DNA from: Saccoglossus kowalevskii | Taxonomy: Eukaryota; Hemichordata; Enteropneusta; Harrimaniidae | Direction: 5' to 3' | NCBI RefSeq assembly: GCF_000003605.2 | Contig: NW_003134838.1 | Location: 561,807-625,806 of the forward strand | Length of the DNA stretch: 64,000 nt | In this document: positions 36,836 to 49,851 of the stretch, piece by piece | Numbering within the stretch: position 1 is the stretch's first letter | Layout: every line of letters begins with the position of its first letter | The notes under the pieces: model-generated | Databases searched by the model: none | What the model was told of the DNA's origin: nothing | The model's input: only the letters and a program-made list of their open reading frames with translations | Translations under genes and position numbers: made by a program

Positions 36836-39800
36836 GACATCATTCTATTACACACTGCTGATTGAGGCTGCCATGACCTCGATCAATAATGCTCGCTTCG
36901 AGTCAACATTTCTTTAAATCGTCCTCGGCCAGAATCAACACATTAAATTCATGCAAATGCCGGTCCATATAATTATGTATTACCTTTCCAGCATTTGCAC
37001 AGACGTTGATAGTGATCAAAAATTAATGCTTTCACGATGAGGTTTCTCTGCGTTTTCGCAACTAACACCTTCAGCTCATCGATTTATCGTGCATCACTTG
37101 GACAAATATAGAAACTTATAACCATGAGGTAGACATTTATCGATTGGCCAATCTGTAGTCGAATTTAGTGTAGTGGAAACATATTACCTTTTATTTATGT
37201 CTAAGTGGTTCCAGGTTGCTACTTTTGTTTGTCATATGTAAACATCGCGGGTTTTAAAATTTGCTCGTAGTATTTTTTTTTTTTGTACCGAAATTTAGGA
37301 AGATATTATGGAATATAAAAATACAAACAACCATCAGGTGAAATAACTATTTGCGAATGAAGGTCAATATTTGTATTATTTAATTCAGTAATTGAGCATC
37401 ACCGCAGTATGGTTTCCCAAGAGATATTGCACCATTCACTACTAAAAGCGATGTGTAACATATTAATCATTCCTATGAATGTCCAGTTTGACTAGGGGTC
37501 ACATGTGGAAGCATACGTCACCAACTGTGCTTAAGAGACGTTGCATGTAGTTGTTTTTCTGTATTCATGAAAACAGTGACAGAAGCATGCATGCCACGTG
37601 AAATTCCACACTACTTAATTGTCTTGGTCAAAAAACTACAAGGCTCTCCAAAAATATTCAAAAACTAATTTATTGTATTTATTGATTAGAACGGTGTATT
37701 TTAATAAATTCCCTCCCTAATAACAATTAACCATAGGAAACACAGTACGGCGAGACTGGGACCGTTTAGTATATGTAAATGTTCCATATACGTCTGTGCG
37801 AATTTATGCAACGGAGACAGATGTTTAATTATAAAGTTATCTAGTGAAAAACGGAGCACCTTCGGCTTTGTTTTCCAACAATTAGTGTTTCAGTGGAATT
37901 TAACAGATATGTAGAAAAGATGAAACAGTTTCTGTAAAATCTTTTAAAATGGGTAATTGAATCATTGTATCTACATGTAACAAGGAAAGTTTATGTGACA
38001 TGTACACGAGTGATGGTGGGCGCAATATATAGAAAAAAGATCAAAAATGTGTGCGTGAAAACAATCGGCAAAGATAAATCGTGATCGCAAACCTCATTCA
38101 TCCCAGAGAAGATTTTATAAGAAGTAAACTGAAGGTTACTTTTCTTTGTGCAGTTAGTATGAAAGATATACAACAGCTATACACACTAAATTTTTCTCAT
38201 ACATTTCATTTGGGTTATCCTGTGACCTGGAATGCAAACACATATCGATAGATTTACTGGGTTATCTATTTCTATCTTCGGGGCTATTTATACCAAGCGT
38301 CTGTAATTGTAAACAAATTTGTTATTATTATTCCCACCCATGATTAAGTTGACTTGTCGTTAAATAAAATGTTGCAGCTGAAAGTCACGTTACGCACACA
38401 TTTTATGTGAATTTGCTGTGTTTCGGAATGCAAACACATAGACTCTACGCGATTCCTATAATTGGCTCACCCTACACCCATATCTATACGCTTTGACAAT
38501 TGAACACCAAAGCATAATTGCATGTATTTGTTAATCACAGTGTATGTCTTGCTCACAAGCCTATTGTGTTTGTTCTGATTATCACTGGGCTTTCAATCTG
38601 AAAAGAAAATCGTTCCCCCTTAAACCACCAGGTCAATTGAAACTAAATTTGACAATATAGAACAAGTTAAGTTGATAGGATCCGTTATTGTTTTTTCTGT
38701 CATTCATTAACATTGTCTAGGTGAAATGTCAAATTTTGAAATCCTAATAAATTCTTATACGTATCTTGCCGATATTTGATGAAGTAACTACAAGAAGGTT
38801 TGTTATATTCTGCAATGTATTTTGACCTTATTAATTGATTGGCACCATATTTGGTGTGTGCATGTGTTGGAGCATACTTCTTTTTAAACCAAGATCACGC
38901 CCACATCATCCATGCTTTTATGTTAGCAAAATTTTGTTTGAAATTTTTGATAAACACAATAGCTACGGGGTAAGCTAGATACCCGCCTTTCTAATAGCCA
39001 AACATCACCGATCAGATTCGTAGATTCGGTTTTGATTGATTATTCAGCATCGCAGGGTGTCATCAAGTCACTGAATCGCACGCGGGATTCTCTGTTCGAA
39101 TATTGAATATGAACTGTATTACAAGTTAAATATTTGATCTGAATCATTTTCCATTAAAATTGGTCTGAAATGCACAGCACACGCTTGAGTTGTTTCGTGA
39201 ATAACCATTAAGACCGCTGTTTTGAATTTATAGGTTGAATATTTTCCCCATGTTACCGCATTATCCGAAAGAAATAATAATTCAATATAATGCCATAATC
39301 GAGCATATGCTTCCTACATATAATCTCCATCTCAGATATTATTTCATGAATGACGTCAATCTTTTAAGACAACTAACTATCAGGAATTTATTCAAAATTC
39401 AGAAATGAATGATTATTACTGAAAAACGAAGACAAAGTTTTTATTCTAAATGTGCTGAAATGTTGTTTTTAATATGCTAACAGTAATAACTTTATATTCT
39501 ATTTAGTGTATCTTTATACTTTTAAGTGAAAATTTAAACGTGGAAAATAAATTTAATTTTCAATAACTTCGCAATTCAAATATAATAGTGCTAAGAGAAA
39601 ACCTACAAGATGAAGGTAGTGAAATGTAATCTTCAATGACAAGCATTGAAAAGTTTGAATACAAGTGTGTAAGAACATGGGACCCATTTTTTATTGCATT
39701 TTTTGAAAAGGTCTTCTCGGGAACCAATGGCTCTTTAAATCTGGTAAAATCATACGCCTTCATTTGCCAGGAAGAAAAAAAAATACAAAAACAAAATTTA

Positions 39801-40506
39801 AAGTACAAAAATGTGTTAACCCTTAAATCGCACAAGTGCGCACAATGAACGTACCTACCCAATGACATATTTCTGTAATAATATTTCTGTAATAACTTGA
39901 AAAGTTGTATAAGTTCTAAGTATAAGTTTTTTATGAATTTTCCAGATATCCCCCCCCCCCGCCATACGTTCTATGGCAACTCAAACAACAACCCTTCGTC
40001 TTCACAAATTCAATTGTTCAAAACATCGTATATTGAAACAAATAACTCATTTTGCTAATAATTGGCGACCACGTGATATGAAGAAAGTCTTTTCTATTTA
40101 GCGGAATATTTCCTGGGAAAGGTGCCAATTGAAGGTCGTGATTCTATATCATTTAATCGTGTATTTCTATGAAAGGAGTTGAGGAATCTGTAGAATCGTA
40201 GAATCTAGTGGGACGCGTTCTATTGCGTCAAGGGTCAAAGTTACTATGATGAAGACATTGCTATTTTGAATGTACATTCAATTAAATATTTAATATTTGT
40301 ATGAAATGTAAAATCATTCTCGGACTATATAACATCTGGGTTATTTCAGATGAATTTGTTTTGTATTTCCTTTCATTTTGTACATTTTTTTATTTTTCCG
40401 GTTTTAGTGAGCAGTAATAACTATCAATTCTTCAAATAAAGAAATACCATTGAATCATCGATGTAAAAAAGTATCGCTATGTGCTGACAGCAAGACACGA
40501 TGTCAT

Positions 40507-41772
40507 CAGCGTTCGAAATTAACTGAAAATCATAAAAGGCCCGAAGGACCTATGTCAAATTGAAACTGTAGGTCCTTCTAGCTAACTGTAGGCCCTAGGC
40601 TGATATTTAACAAACAAAGACTAAACGGATAATACAAGCTTNNNNNNNNNNNNNNNNNNNNNNNNNNNNNNNNNNNNNNNNNNNNNNNNNNGCATGTATA
40701 CGTTTCTCATCAATTTTTAGGCAGCGTTTATGTTGCCTAGCAACAGTGTGTTCTCATAATGATTTGCTCTAAGGTGGTTGATTTTGTAATCTGATATGGA
40801 GGTGTGAGTGTCTCCCTCTGACTACTGCTCCAATCTCTCGTGCCACCATGTCAGTCTAGGTGGGTTGGTGGCAGTGTTCGAAATTAACTGAAAATCATAA
40901 AATGCCCAAAGGACCTATGTCAAATTGAAACTGTAGGTCCTTCTAGCTAACTGTAGGCCCTGATATTTAACAAACAAAGACTAAACGGATAATACAAGCT
41001 TGCAATTGCAAAACCTTTATTTACTAATTAATCAGATATATTATCTGCAGCCTCAAAGAGGTCATCATCATTTCTTTCATCGTCACTAAACTCATCAAAA
41101 TCTTCAGAAAAAATACTACCATGATCACTGGCCGACTCTGAATCTGACATGCATTTTGCATCGTGTTCACAATCATTGGCGTCAGCTCAGCTTCTACAAG
41201 GATCAATTCTGCTGCACGATCCTCGACAAGGCCGGCAATACATCACTTGTTGTTGTTATCAAAAAGTAACCAGTCTTTGAACTCCGCCTGCCAGCAAATT
41301 TGGAATGTGCGTGGTTTACGCCTAGACCGTTCGTATTCTTGCTGTTTGTGTAGTTTTCAGCGTGTTTGATGCAAATCAAAGATGGCGGAACATAAAATGT
41401 AAGCGCGAATTCTATTGGTTTGAATCGGAGGCTTGATCGGCCTACAACCAATCAGATCGTTTGTTACAGTTCCCACGTTCGGCGCATTTCGCGATCATTC
41501 GGCAAGCTTGAATTAAGACTCGTATGCCCAGGTCGATGAGTGATGCCATTTGTTGATCAAACGTGCAAGAAAACGCAATTTTGAAACAATTCTGGAGTTC
41601 CTATCGATATTTATTATATATTTGGTCTTGCAATCATACTAAATAATGGAACGTTTTTTTTTAAATATAAATTTATGGTCGGTCACAAAGACTGATGGTT
41701 TTTCACAGCTCTAGGCCCTTTACACCCACTGTCGGCGTGAGGCCGACAGACCGACGTTAATTTCGAACACTG
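40507..41772 (-). mobile_element. hAT-type DNA transposon, defective, with internal gap
   Basis: Left terminus CAGCGTTCGAAATTAAC (40507) and right terminus GTTAATTTCGAACACTG (ending 41772) are inverted repeats with one mismatch in 17. The flanks carry identical 8-bp direct repeats GATGTCAT (40499-40506 and 41773-41780). CAGNG-type ends with 8-bp target duplications are hallmarks of the hAT superfamily. On the minus strand a terminal coding piece ends about 41027 with an acidic tail (MSDSESASDHGSIFSEDFDE, then many Asp/Glu) followed by a stop and AATAAA. It is probably the C-terminus of the element's protein. The left end is duplicated (40507-40641 and 40872-41001) around a 50-N gap (40642-40691). 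At about 1.27 kb it is far too short to be autonomous. Confidence 0.85.
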
Positions 41773-42033
41773 GATGTCATCATACAAGCGTACGATCTCG
41801 TAGTTCCTTTCAATTTCGCTTATTTAAGGATTTGATTTGATAGATGAATAGAATGATCCTCTTCCATGTGATAGCGTGTGTTGAATTATTTCGAATAAAT
41901 CCAGCAACACGGCTTTTGGATCAACATCTAAGATACACTAGTACATCACTCTCTGGTGACGAAGGGCTGATATGGCACATTAGGTGACAAAAAAAAAATC
42001 ATTCATGACAACGGCAACTTAAGATTAATGTAT

Positions 42034-42039
42034 TTTATT
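42034..42039 (-). terminator. possible poly(A) signal of gene D
   Basis: AATAAA on the minus strand, about 225 bp past gene D's stop codon. Confidence 0.4.
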
Positions 42040-42262
42040 TTAGTATTTTAGGTAAACTGCGGATAGACTTCAACGCGACTGCTACATCTTGGTTTCTGCA
42101 TCTCAAGAATAGTGGAGTTAAAAACAACGGAGCTACATTAATGTCTGGATTCGAACATAAAATAATTCAGATTATAAACGATGAGGGAGTAATCAAACGC
42201 ACAATTTACGCATCAAATTGCCTAACTGATTGACTTAGTGACGTGTGCAAATTCAAGTACGG

Positions 42263-45200
42263 TTATTTTCTAACTGCCACGCCACATGTTGCCGTCTCTT
42301 CCACAGAGCACGTGACCAACAATTTCGTTTGTTTTGATTTTTTACGAGTCAGTACTACAGAGTGATCGGCTTGTAGACTGAACTGCTTGGCGTGTGCTGC
42401 GACAACATCGATGATTTCCATGGAAACAATTCCAGGATACTCGGAGTTGAACCTTTCCAAGGTAGCCACGGCATCTTGAATACCAGATATACTTTGTAAG
42501 GCGGTGATTTTCTTCAATTGACCATTCCCGTCAAAAAATGCGTCGATTTTCAATTCCGTGGTGCTTGACGCCGCTGCGAATGCTTGTAAACTTGACTCGT
42601 CCACGTCGCGGTCGTCGGTGACAGCAAATCCAGAATGTGTCGTGATGTGCTTGGTAATAGCGTCACTCACTGAAAACAAAATACTAGTACATTTTACATA
42701 CCGGAGCTCGTGACCGTTAGTGGGTGAATGGAACCACGTGACATGAATGAGTTGTCTGAGCATTGATATCGTCGGAAATTTACATTACAGTTATATTTCA
42801 TTGAAGGAGATCATGCTGTCGTCATAAAAAACCCGGATGTGTAACCCGGATGAAAGCGCAATTGTCTCGGATTTTTGAAAAAAATATTACATAATTTCAA
42901 TCATGACTCACCTTCCGGAAGTAGTAGCATTTCTACTGGGTAATGATCACTGACTTCTGAAGTCTAAAATAAATTAACAACATAACAAACCCAAAGTTAC
43001 TTGCAACCATCAGAGGGTATGTAGAGGAAGGAAAACGTGCCTATGGGACATGAAAATTGTTCAGTAGCTTTCCGATATTAATAGTTCGTCGATGCAATGA
43101 AGTTCCCATTGTTCTTATTGGTTATGATAGGACATCGCCCCCAGTTCATTTACACATACTATATAAGCGTGGTACGTTCATGTACATACCGGAGCCAATG
43201 AATGTTTGAGGAAAATATGAGTAATATTGCTATTTTCGCAATATAATGAAAACACACACAATACAACATGAAGAACTAATTATGAAATTGTGAATATTAA
43301 CCACAAAAATCCTAAAAAACAATGAATGTCACGTGAATTCCCGCTTTCAATAAAAATATACCGAATATCGTGAATTTGCACCCAAAATGCACATATTGTG
43401 ATGTCACGCCACAATAAAAAAAACTGTCAATAGATTTATTGGTTACCTGTTCGTCCGTCAGTCCATATTCTTTATCGAAAAGGAACTCCCGTGCGCTGCC
43501 AGGCCACACAGCCCGTTTCATGAGATCGCCCCCAACGACTAGCCTGAGAAAAAACAACACTCAACATTATGTTCCTGTTTCTCCTCCATCCTATCCGAAA
43601 CGAACAAAAAGCATAGTATGCAAATTATAAATTCATCAAATCTAATATATAGAAAATATAGCCGTGTCTGTTCGCATCATTCCCAAATATTCATCTCCAT
43701 TCATGACCTTTTTATTTATGTTGCTTAGTTATTTGTTACTTAGCAAATATCTGGCAGCAATATGGGTGTTCGTTGGCTGATATGAGAGAACGCGGATATC
43801 ACCCGCGGGAATCCGATACTCTAAAAGTCTTGGCGCTGAGAATACATAGGTTTTGTGCATGTACTGAGGACAACATTATCCGGAAAGGGGCATCCACATA
43901 GAAAATGTTATACATGATGTGCCTCACTGAGGGATTACCTGGAATCCGCTGACTCGAACAATTCCCTCTCTGTGTGTCTACTTTTCAGGAAAAATAAAAT
44001 AACCCCAGACATTGGTAAGATTTAATGAATATCAAATTTGGACAAATATTCACTTCAATGACGCACAAAATTTTTATTTTCACCCTAAAATAGCGTTTTT
44101 GGAAATGTTTTTGACTAAAATTTCCCTGAAACAGGACCGCCGTCAATTGTTATTTAATTACCCCCGGGTAACGACGGCGAACGAGGCTGACAGTTGTTAC
44201 ATCGTTTTCATTGGACGTGCTCATTGGAGGATCGAACTCATAACCATCCTGACGCGAAAAGAACACGCTATAAACCGTGTCATGCCTTGTGGTGGCGCTA
44301 CGATCGTAACCTACCTGTCGTAGGCGCATATGTCACCAGCGACGTTTGTGTCAACGTTGTCAGCTATCAACCACAGAAAGCGTTCCTGACTTCTCAGTCG
44401 TATATTCTTCCAATCATCGGACTTTACGTAACTACAGGCGGCGTTATAATCACCGGCAATCAGTACGTCCTATATGAAGTGTGAAATATTTATCACGCAA
44501 AACCGTCATTTTGAACTGACTAATGATAACAATACACTTTTTCAATAAGATGAGCTATTTGGCGACAGAGCACCTCCGTGATGTTGACATTGCCTAGATG
44601 CTCGTAACATCGATCAAATTAAAAATATATGAATTTTGTAGTCGATCAGTATTTAAAATAGAGCAAATCTCTGAAAAAATTGTATATTTTAGCGACGGAC
44701 GACTGCAGACCAGCGTAATATCAGCTATGTGAACTGTGTGCCTTGGACAGATTTACGTCCGATGGGCTTCGTCGCTGCAGGCCGCGACTTATAGCAACGG
44801 GATATTATGAACAATACTTCACAAATTGATAGAGGCTGTAACGTTGTGTCTTGAATAACAGGAATTTCACTATGAGTGGGAAATGCGAGTTTTCTCTCGA
44901 AAATAGGTTTCACCTATTTTGTATTTGGCCCTCTATAGTTGGGATCATTTTTTTACGCAGAGGGCGTTATGAAAATTATGGTTACTGATTTGCCTGTATT
45001 CAAGTGAAGTATATTGTGCGCAAATATTTGTGGTTTTATTGCTCCCATGATTGAAAATACGAATTGATTTCTGATCTCCGTTCACTGTTGTATGGTAAAA
45101 ATGGTTCCACGTCGTGTCTGGCGAGATAAACAAAAATAAAATCTATATATACAACATAAATGCATTCTACAGTACCTCGAGCGACCATCGTTTCACGATG

Positions 45201-48200
45201 TCGTCATATACATCAGCCAATCTGTCGATTTCACTGACTGCGTCATCAGGTTTTGTATGGATACCACCGATGGCAAAGTCCTTAACATCTGAAACAGAAA
45301 AGTGTGTGTTTTTTTATTTTATTTTATTTGCTGTGCCAGGGGACAGTTTCGGACATTGAAAATTGTCTCTACCGATTTTTTTCATGTGCAATGCAAATGA
45401 TAGTGCTGTCATATAGTGCATTTTGGGACTACACGACAGGGCTGTGTGGTCATCTCCCCATTAAAAGGCTATTCAATGCGCTATCCTGGCGCCAACCAGG
45501 CTCAGTCGAACACAACCACCCATGGATGTAAACCAAGGTTACCCAAAGTCGCATGCGTTAGTGAATGAATCTCGGCCAGTGGAATTGTCCTTCCCATTTG
45601 GTCTGCGGCACACTCACCCAGGGTAGGGGTAGACCCTTTGATGTTTAGCCTGAGGTAGGATTTCAACTTGGGTCTACCGATCATGAGTCATAAGTTTTTA
45701 CCTATGCCGTAAACATATTACGGCGTTATAAATACACTGGACGGTCCTTCCAGTTAAGACAACCACTCATAAACTTAAAGCCATCCCAATGGTAATCATA
45801 AATACGCAAAACCACACTCAACAAATCTTTACCTGTGAATGGTGAATGGAATCTGACAATGAATGGTTCTCTCTCGTAATGATCAGTACTGTCTTCTTCC
45901 AACCCATCATCATAGTGGTAACTGTCAGTCACACTCACACGACTTTTCCTGAAATTCAAATAGATAATCCATTCATACAGTCGTGATTATGGTGTGGAAG
46001 GAATTTACAATCGGATAACAAGAATATTGTTACTTGTTTTGAATTGGATATTGCTGGGATTAATCAATAGTTCGGATTATGGTTATGATTGTCTTTTGAA
46101 TTCACTGGATCGTAGAAAACTTAGAACTAGCTTCCAACGGTGTTTGAAACTGAATACGACAAATGAATGTTTATTTCACGAACTCATATTACGTTGCTAA
46201 CTGAAATCAAAAAATATTAACTTAGCACCTCTACTCGCCCACCTGGTGTATTGTTAGATACACATTTACAGAAATATATTTTGTGTGGTATTCCTTGTGT
46301 TCATAGTTCTGGTTTATTGTAAACATACATCGTTTGGTCATGTAATATTGAATACCTAACGCTGATTTACGTTTTATAGTACGTGCCATTAATTACAAAT
46401 ATACGCGCATAAATTTATTTCATTGTGTTATCAAATAGAATACCATGTTTTCACGGGTAGACAGTAAGGCGATCTATATGACAATAATCTTATAATAATA
46501 CACCTTTCCTTGTTTGTAGTATAGTGATATAAAACAGGTCGAAACGCCAGTGAATGGCGTCCCACGAGATTGACACCTGTGCGAACATCTGCGTTAAGTA
46601 GCATTATTATTTTCCATGATGCGGCGCTGCATTGTTTCTGCGTCCGTCGTAAACAGAAGAAAGTATTCGAGCGTAACGTAAATATGACGTTTACCAAACG
46701 GAAAACTTTTATAATACATTGCAACACTTTTGACCACGCCCGGCCAGGGTTTTTAGTTTTCGATATATAGTGAACCCGATGCATTTCAAATAAAATACCC
46801 ATACCCAGCTCCTAAACATTACCTGTATATATAAGCATATTGTTCTTTGCTGCTACTTCGACCAAGACGTTCACTGATAACCATGTCAAAATCGCCATCA
46901 CTGACAGAAGAATAAAGAGCATTAAAATCTTGTTGATATATACACAAAATCAGTTGCAGAGACGATTACTTCTACTGCAACGAAATACCGGAATTCTACC
47001 ATTATCGTTATTTTGATTATTTTCAAGCTTTTTACTACGCCGACATAACGTTTGCCGCGTGGATCTCACAACCACCAATATACTCCCTATAGAACATACT
47101 ATTAGACTTTAAAATCAATTTAAAAAACTTGCGTGGATCTCAAATTTCCAAGTGAAACTGCATGATGTGAGGAGAGAAATACTCCATTCTATCGCAATAA
47201 TTTTTGCAGTAAAATCCTACTCAAAATCGCCCTTACTGACGCATGTTTTTTTTCGCGGGTTTACATTCGCCAGTGATGTGAAACCTGTAAATAAGAGGTA
47301 AAATCAAAAATTACATCGTACACGTAGGCATTACACGTAGGCATTACTCACATGTTGTCACATGACTTCTCTGCGTCACATGATGCGTCTTGCTGTTTTT
47401 CCAAAGCGTCAGCTCTGTAGAATATTATAGAATATGTTAATGTTGTCTGCTGATGTTATTCCTACAGTTTTGGTGGGTATTGCGATTACATGAATTACGA
47501 ATGCACTCTTGTTGCTCAGAATTAATTAATAGGCTGATATTGGTAACTCCACGTGCGTCAGGAGGTTATTCGAATGCTTCATATAAAGTTAAGTTCGAAT
47601 ACACAACCACATTGTAAGCCGAAAAGATCTCCAATGCGTGCTGAAAATCATTTAAAATGATTTTCGATGATTCTATGAACATATCACCGGTCTTAAGACA
47701 CTGTGAAAGACTGCAAGGGATGGTCAGTTGTGCGTATTGTCAACTAAAACGCAAATAATGAATAGTTAATAATTTTTGTCATACAAAAGCCGTATTAAAT
47801 GCTTACACTGTGGCAGTCAGACAAGCAAACGCACATTGAATCGGGTGACACACCTTATCCCAAAAATAATAAAGCCAAGTGACTTGTTTTCAAATAGTTT
47901 CCTATTCTCTTCTCTCATCGAGTTTACTGTAGCACTGATCTGCGTAGCCTTTGAATTCGGAATAGTTGCCGCGATGACAGAAGAGAATGAAACATGGTTT
48001 GAAAACAAGTCTCGTGGCTCTCTGCGAGATATCCTCGGTTATTTGTGTCAAAGGTCAATTTAGACCTATGAAAACGACAGTTGTGTCGAAGAAATTGATA
48101 CCAGTCAACAAACAAGACACTGACAGATAATTCTGCCGTGTCAGGGATGGATAGCCAATTGGCACAATCTTTTAAGTAGCTTCGCAATGACCCGAACACG

Positions 48201-49851
48201 CTGTTGAGCCCTCTATAGATCTCATGCGTAATTTATAAACAATAATTACACACTAGTCAAATTAAAACAAACAAACTGGGGCATATTATAACTTTAAAAG
48301 AACGTATTTATGACAGAAAGAAGAAGTGGTTACCCAATCGGCTCCCAATAGGTGATTTTCCGTGCACCCCGAGATCTCGCATATTGCGTGAAAGACGCCA
48401 ACCGAACGTTTGTCAAAAACATCGAACGATTCGCTTTTGGATTTTATGTTTCCGTTTTTATGGCTCAATTTCGTAATGGCGATCCTTGAGATGGGAATAT
48501 TGCGTTGAAATACCATTACTTCATCGAAATTAATTAATGTGTATACCGCATTGTTAAGCATAGAGATACCCACAAAAATTCCGCATTTGACGAACCTTAC
48601 GCGATGTTCGGAAGCCACTACGACGCTATGACCTTTGTTTGTTTTGTTTTTGTTTTCGTTCAATTTCACGCATGTCGTGGGATCCCACAGTCAACGGAAA
48701 ATGGTCTATAGATGCACGTGATAACTCGACTTACTGACTTTAGATTTTGGCGTCATTCTAAGTTACCTACCATCTTCGACAGGTTTACTTACGTGTTTAC
48801 GCGATACAGTAGGTCTTGTATTGCTTGACCTGTGCTATCCCGCACTTCCTGTATAAGTATGATATCGTAACGCAGAATAATCTGAAACAAAATTGATTTC
48901 AAATATAACTTAAAGCGGGGGAGTCGTCACCTGCGCATGCGGCAGATGGCTATAGCGTGTCGTTGTTGCAGACAAACGCCTACTCAAGAGCTATTGCGTT
49001 AAGTTCGTGTGCGCTGTTATCGTCGTTTGCGACTCAATTCCTGCGCGTGCGCAGGTGACGACCAGTTCATTTTAGTAGTAACCATTCGTCTTGCATATTT
49101 AATTATACAATACAATCGCAATTGACAACATGCTCGCTCCCCGGTGGCGAAATACCACCAGTATTTATGCTGGTGTGCAAGAATTAATTATTTCACAATT
49201 CTGAGTCTGGTGTGTTTGCGGCTTCACTTTGGTTTTTGTTGACTTCAAGTTGATTTGAAAGTGTTTTTTTTATTAATTAATCTAATATTTTTGTCTCCGT
49301 GGATTAAACGCCATCTGTGACGTTTATGCCCCGTATTCTATTTCACATCTTCTGGTTGAACTCAGCTCGCTTCAATAGATAATTAACGTACAGCGTCAAA
49401 TTGCCATTTATTCAACGTGTGATATGTTTTAGTCAGTATCATTACGACAACAAAAAATGTCGATTCACTGATACTGTAAAGACATACATTTTGAACCTCT
49501 GTTTCCGACCAAATTTGGAATAGAACTAAATTTACAACATAACCAATGAGCCTACATAATGACTGAGCATGAGCGTCATTTCTCCGGTAGATACTTGTTA
49601 TTTATAATATAGTCTCTGAGGACTTTGCAATACACATACAAACTAAAAGTACATTAAAATGGAAATAACAAGTGTGATATAACCTTTACCTTCGTAAGTA
49701 TTTCGGGCACCATCGGTTTTGACATCTTTGACACCCCGAACACTTGTACGTTGAACGCCGCTATGCGCAGGGGCTGGAAATCGTCGGAGCGGATCGAGCC
49801 AATTAGCATCGACGTTATAAACAACAACGATACCACTTCAAATTTACCCAT
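42263..49851 (-). CDS. Gene D: secreted deoxyribonuclease I-like protein with divergent C-terminal domain and extra 63-nt exon (443 aa, 10 exons)
   Basis: Exons on the minus strand: 49851-49690, 48881-48793, 47414-47352, 46900-46823, 45948-45833, 45288-45176, 44469-44315, 43543-43447, 42963-42912, 42669-42263. All are GT-AG and phases close (0,2,2,2,1,0,2,0,1). The start ATG at 49851 has an A at -3 and opens a signal peptide (MGKFEVVSLLFITSMLIG). Catalytic features are intact: E66, E124, H180, D214 and N216 (GDYNAAC), Cys219 and Cys255, D258, H298. Residues 309-443 come from one terminal exon. They begin with a SGFAVTDD motif and have a C-x7-C at 429 and 437, so this is probably a diverged version of the A/B C-terminal domain. 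It ends VAVRK and lacks any hydrophobic tail. Exon 3 (residues 84-105) is unique to this gene. Confidence 0.92.
47352..47414 (-). other. symmetric 63-nt exon unique to gene D (candidate cassette exon)
   Basis: The acceptor (CTACAG) and donor (GTGAGT) bracket exactly 21 codons entered and left in phase 2, so inclusion or skipping both preserve the frame (443 or 422 aa). It encodes a Lys/Asp/Glu-rich segment with two cysteines (96 and 102, C-x5-C). This places an acidic, possibly disulphide-closed loop after the helix that ends LLYRVN. Genes A, B and C have nothing here. It fits splicing rules well, but use in mRNA is inferred. Confidence 0.6.
47871..48020. repeat. long imperfect hairpin in intron 2 of gene D
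   Basis: Arms of about 42 bp (47871-47912 and 47979-48020), sharing GACTTGTTTTCAAA against TTTGAAAACAAGTC and CTCTTCT against AGAAGAG, with a loop of about 66 nt. It also explains the overlapping short open frames on both strands here. Confidence 0.8.
48910..49075. mobile_element. TTAA-bounded MITE family 2
   Basis: Begins TTAAAGCGGGGGAGTCGTC followed by ACCTGCGCATGCGG. Ends with GCGCGTGCGCAGGTGACGAC, the inverted counterpart. The middle includes GTCGTTGTTGCAGACAAACG and GACTCAATTCCTGCGC, as in the copy at 60114-60251. It lies in intron 1 of gene D, just upstream of exon 2. Confidence 0.75.

Larger units (their letters stand above)
34509..42262. other. intergenic region between genes C and D
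   Basis: About 7.8 kb without a supported gene. It holds MITE family 1 (35091-35227), a 21-bp minisatellite (36370-36835) and a hAT-type element with an assembly gap (40507-41772). Gene D's probable AATAAA (minus strand, 42034-42039) is close to its right end. The remaining open frames are short and show no domain signature. Confidence 0.6.

Noticed and set aside
36280-36861. 191- and 162-codon frames on opposite strands
   Set aside because: Both follow from a stop-free 21-bp repeat; not annotated as genes.
45440-45700. GC-richer block in intron 5 of gene D resembling a SINE-like insert
   Set aside because: No second copy in the window, no poly(A) tail and no target duplication could be seen.
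47776-48199. Overlapping plus and minus frames of 63-95 codons
   Set aside because: They arise from the imperfect hairpin in gene D intron 2.
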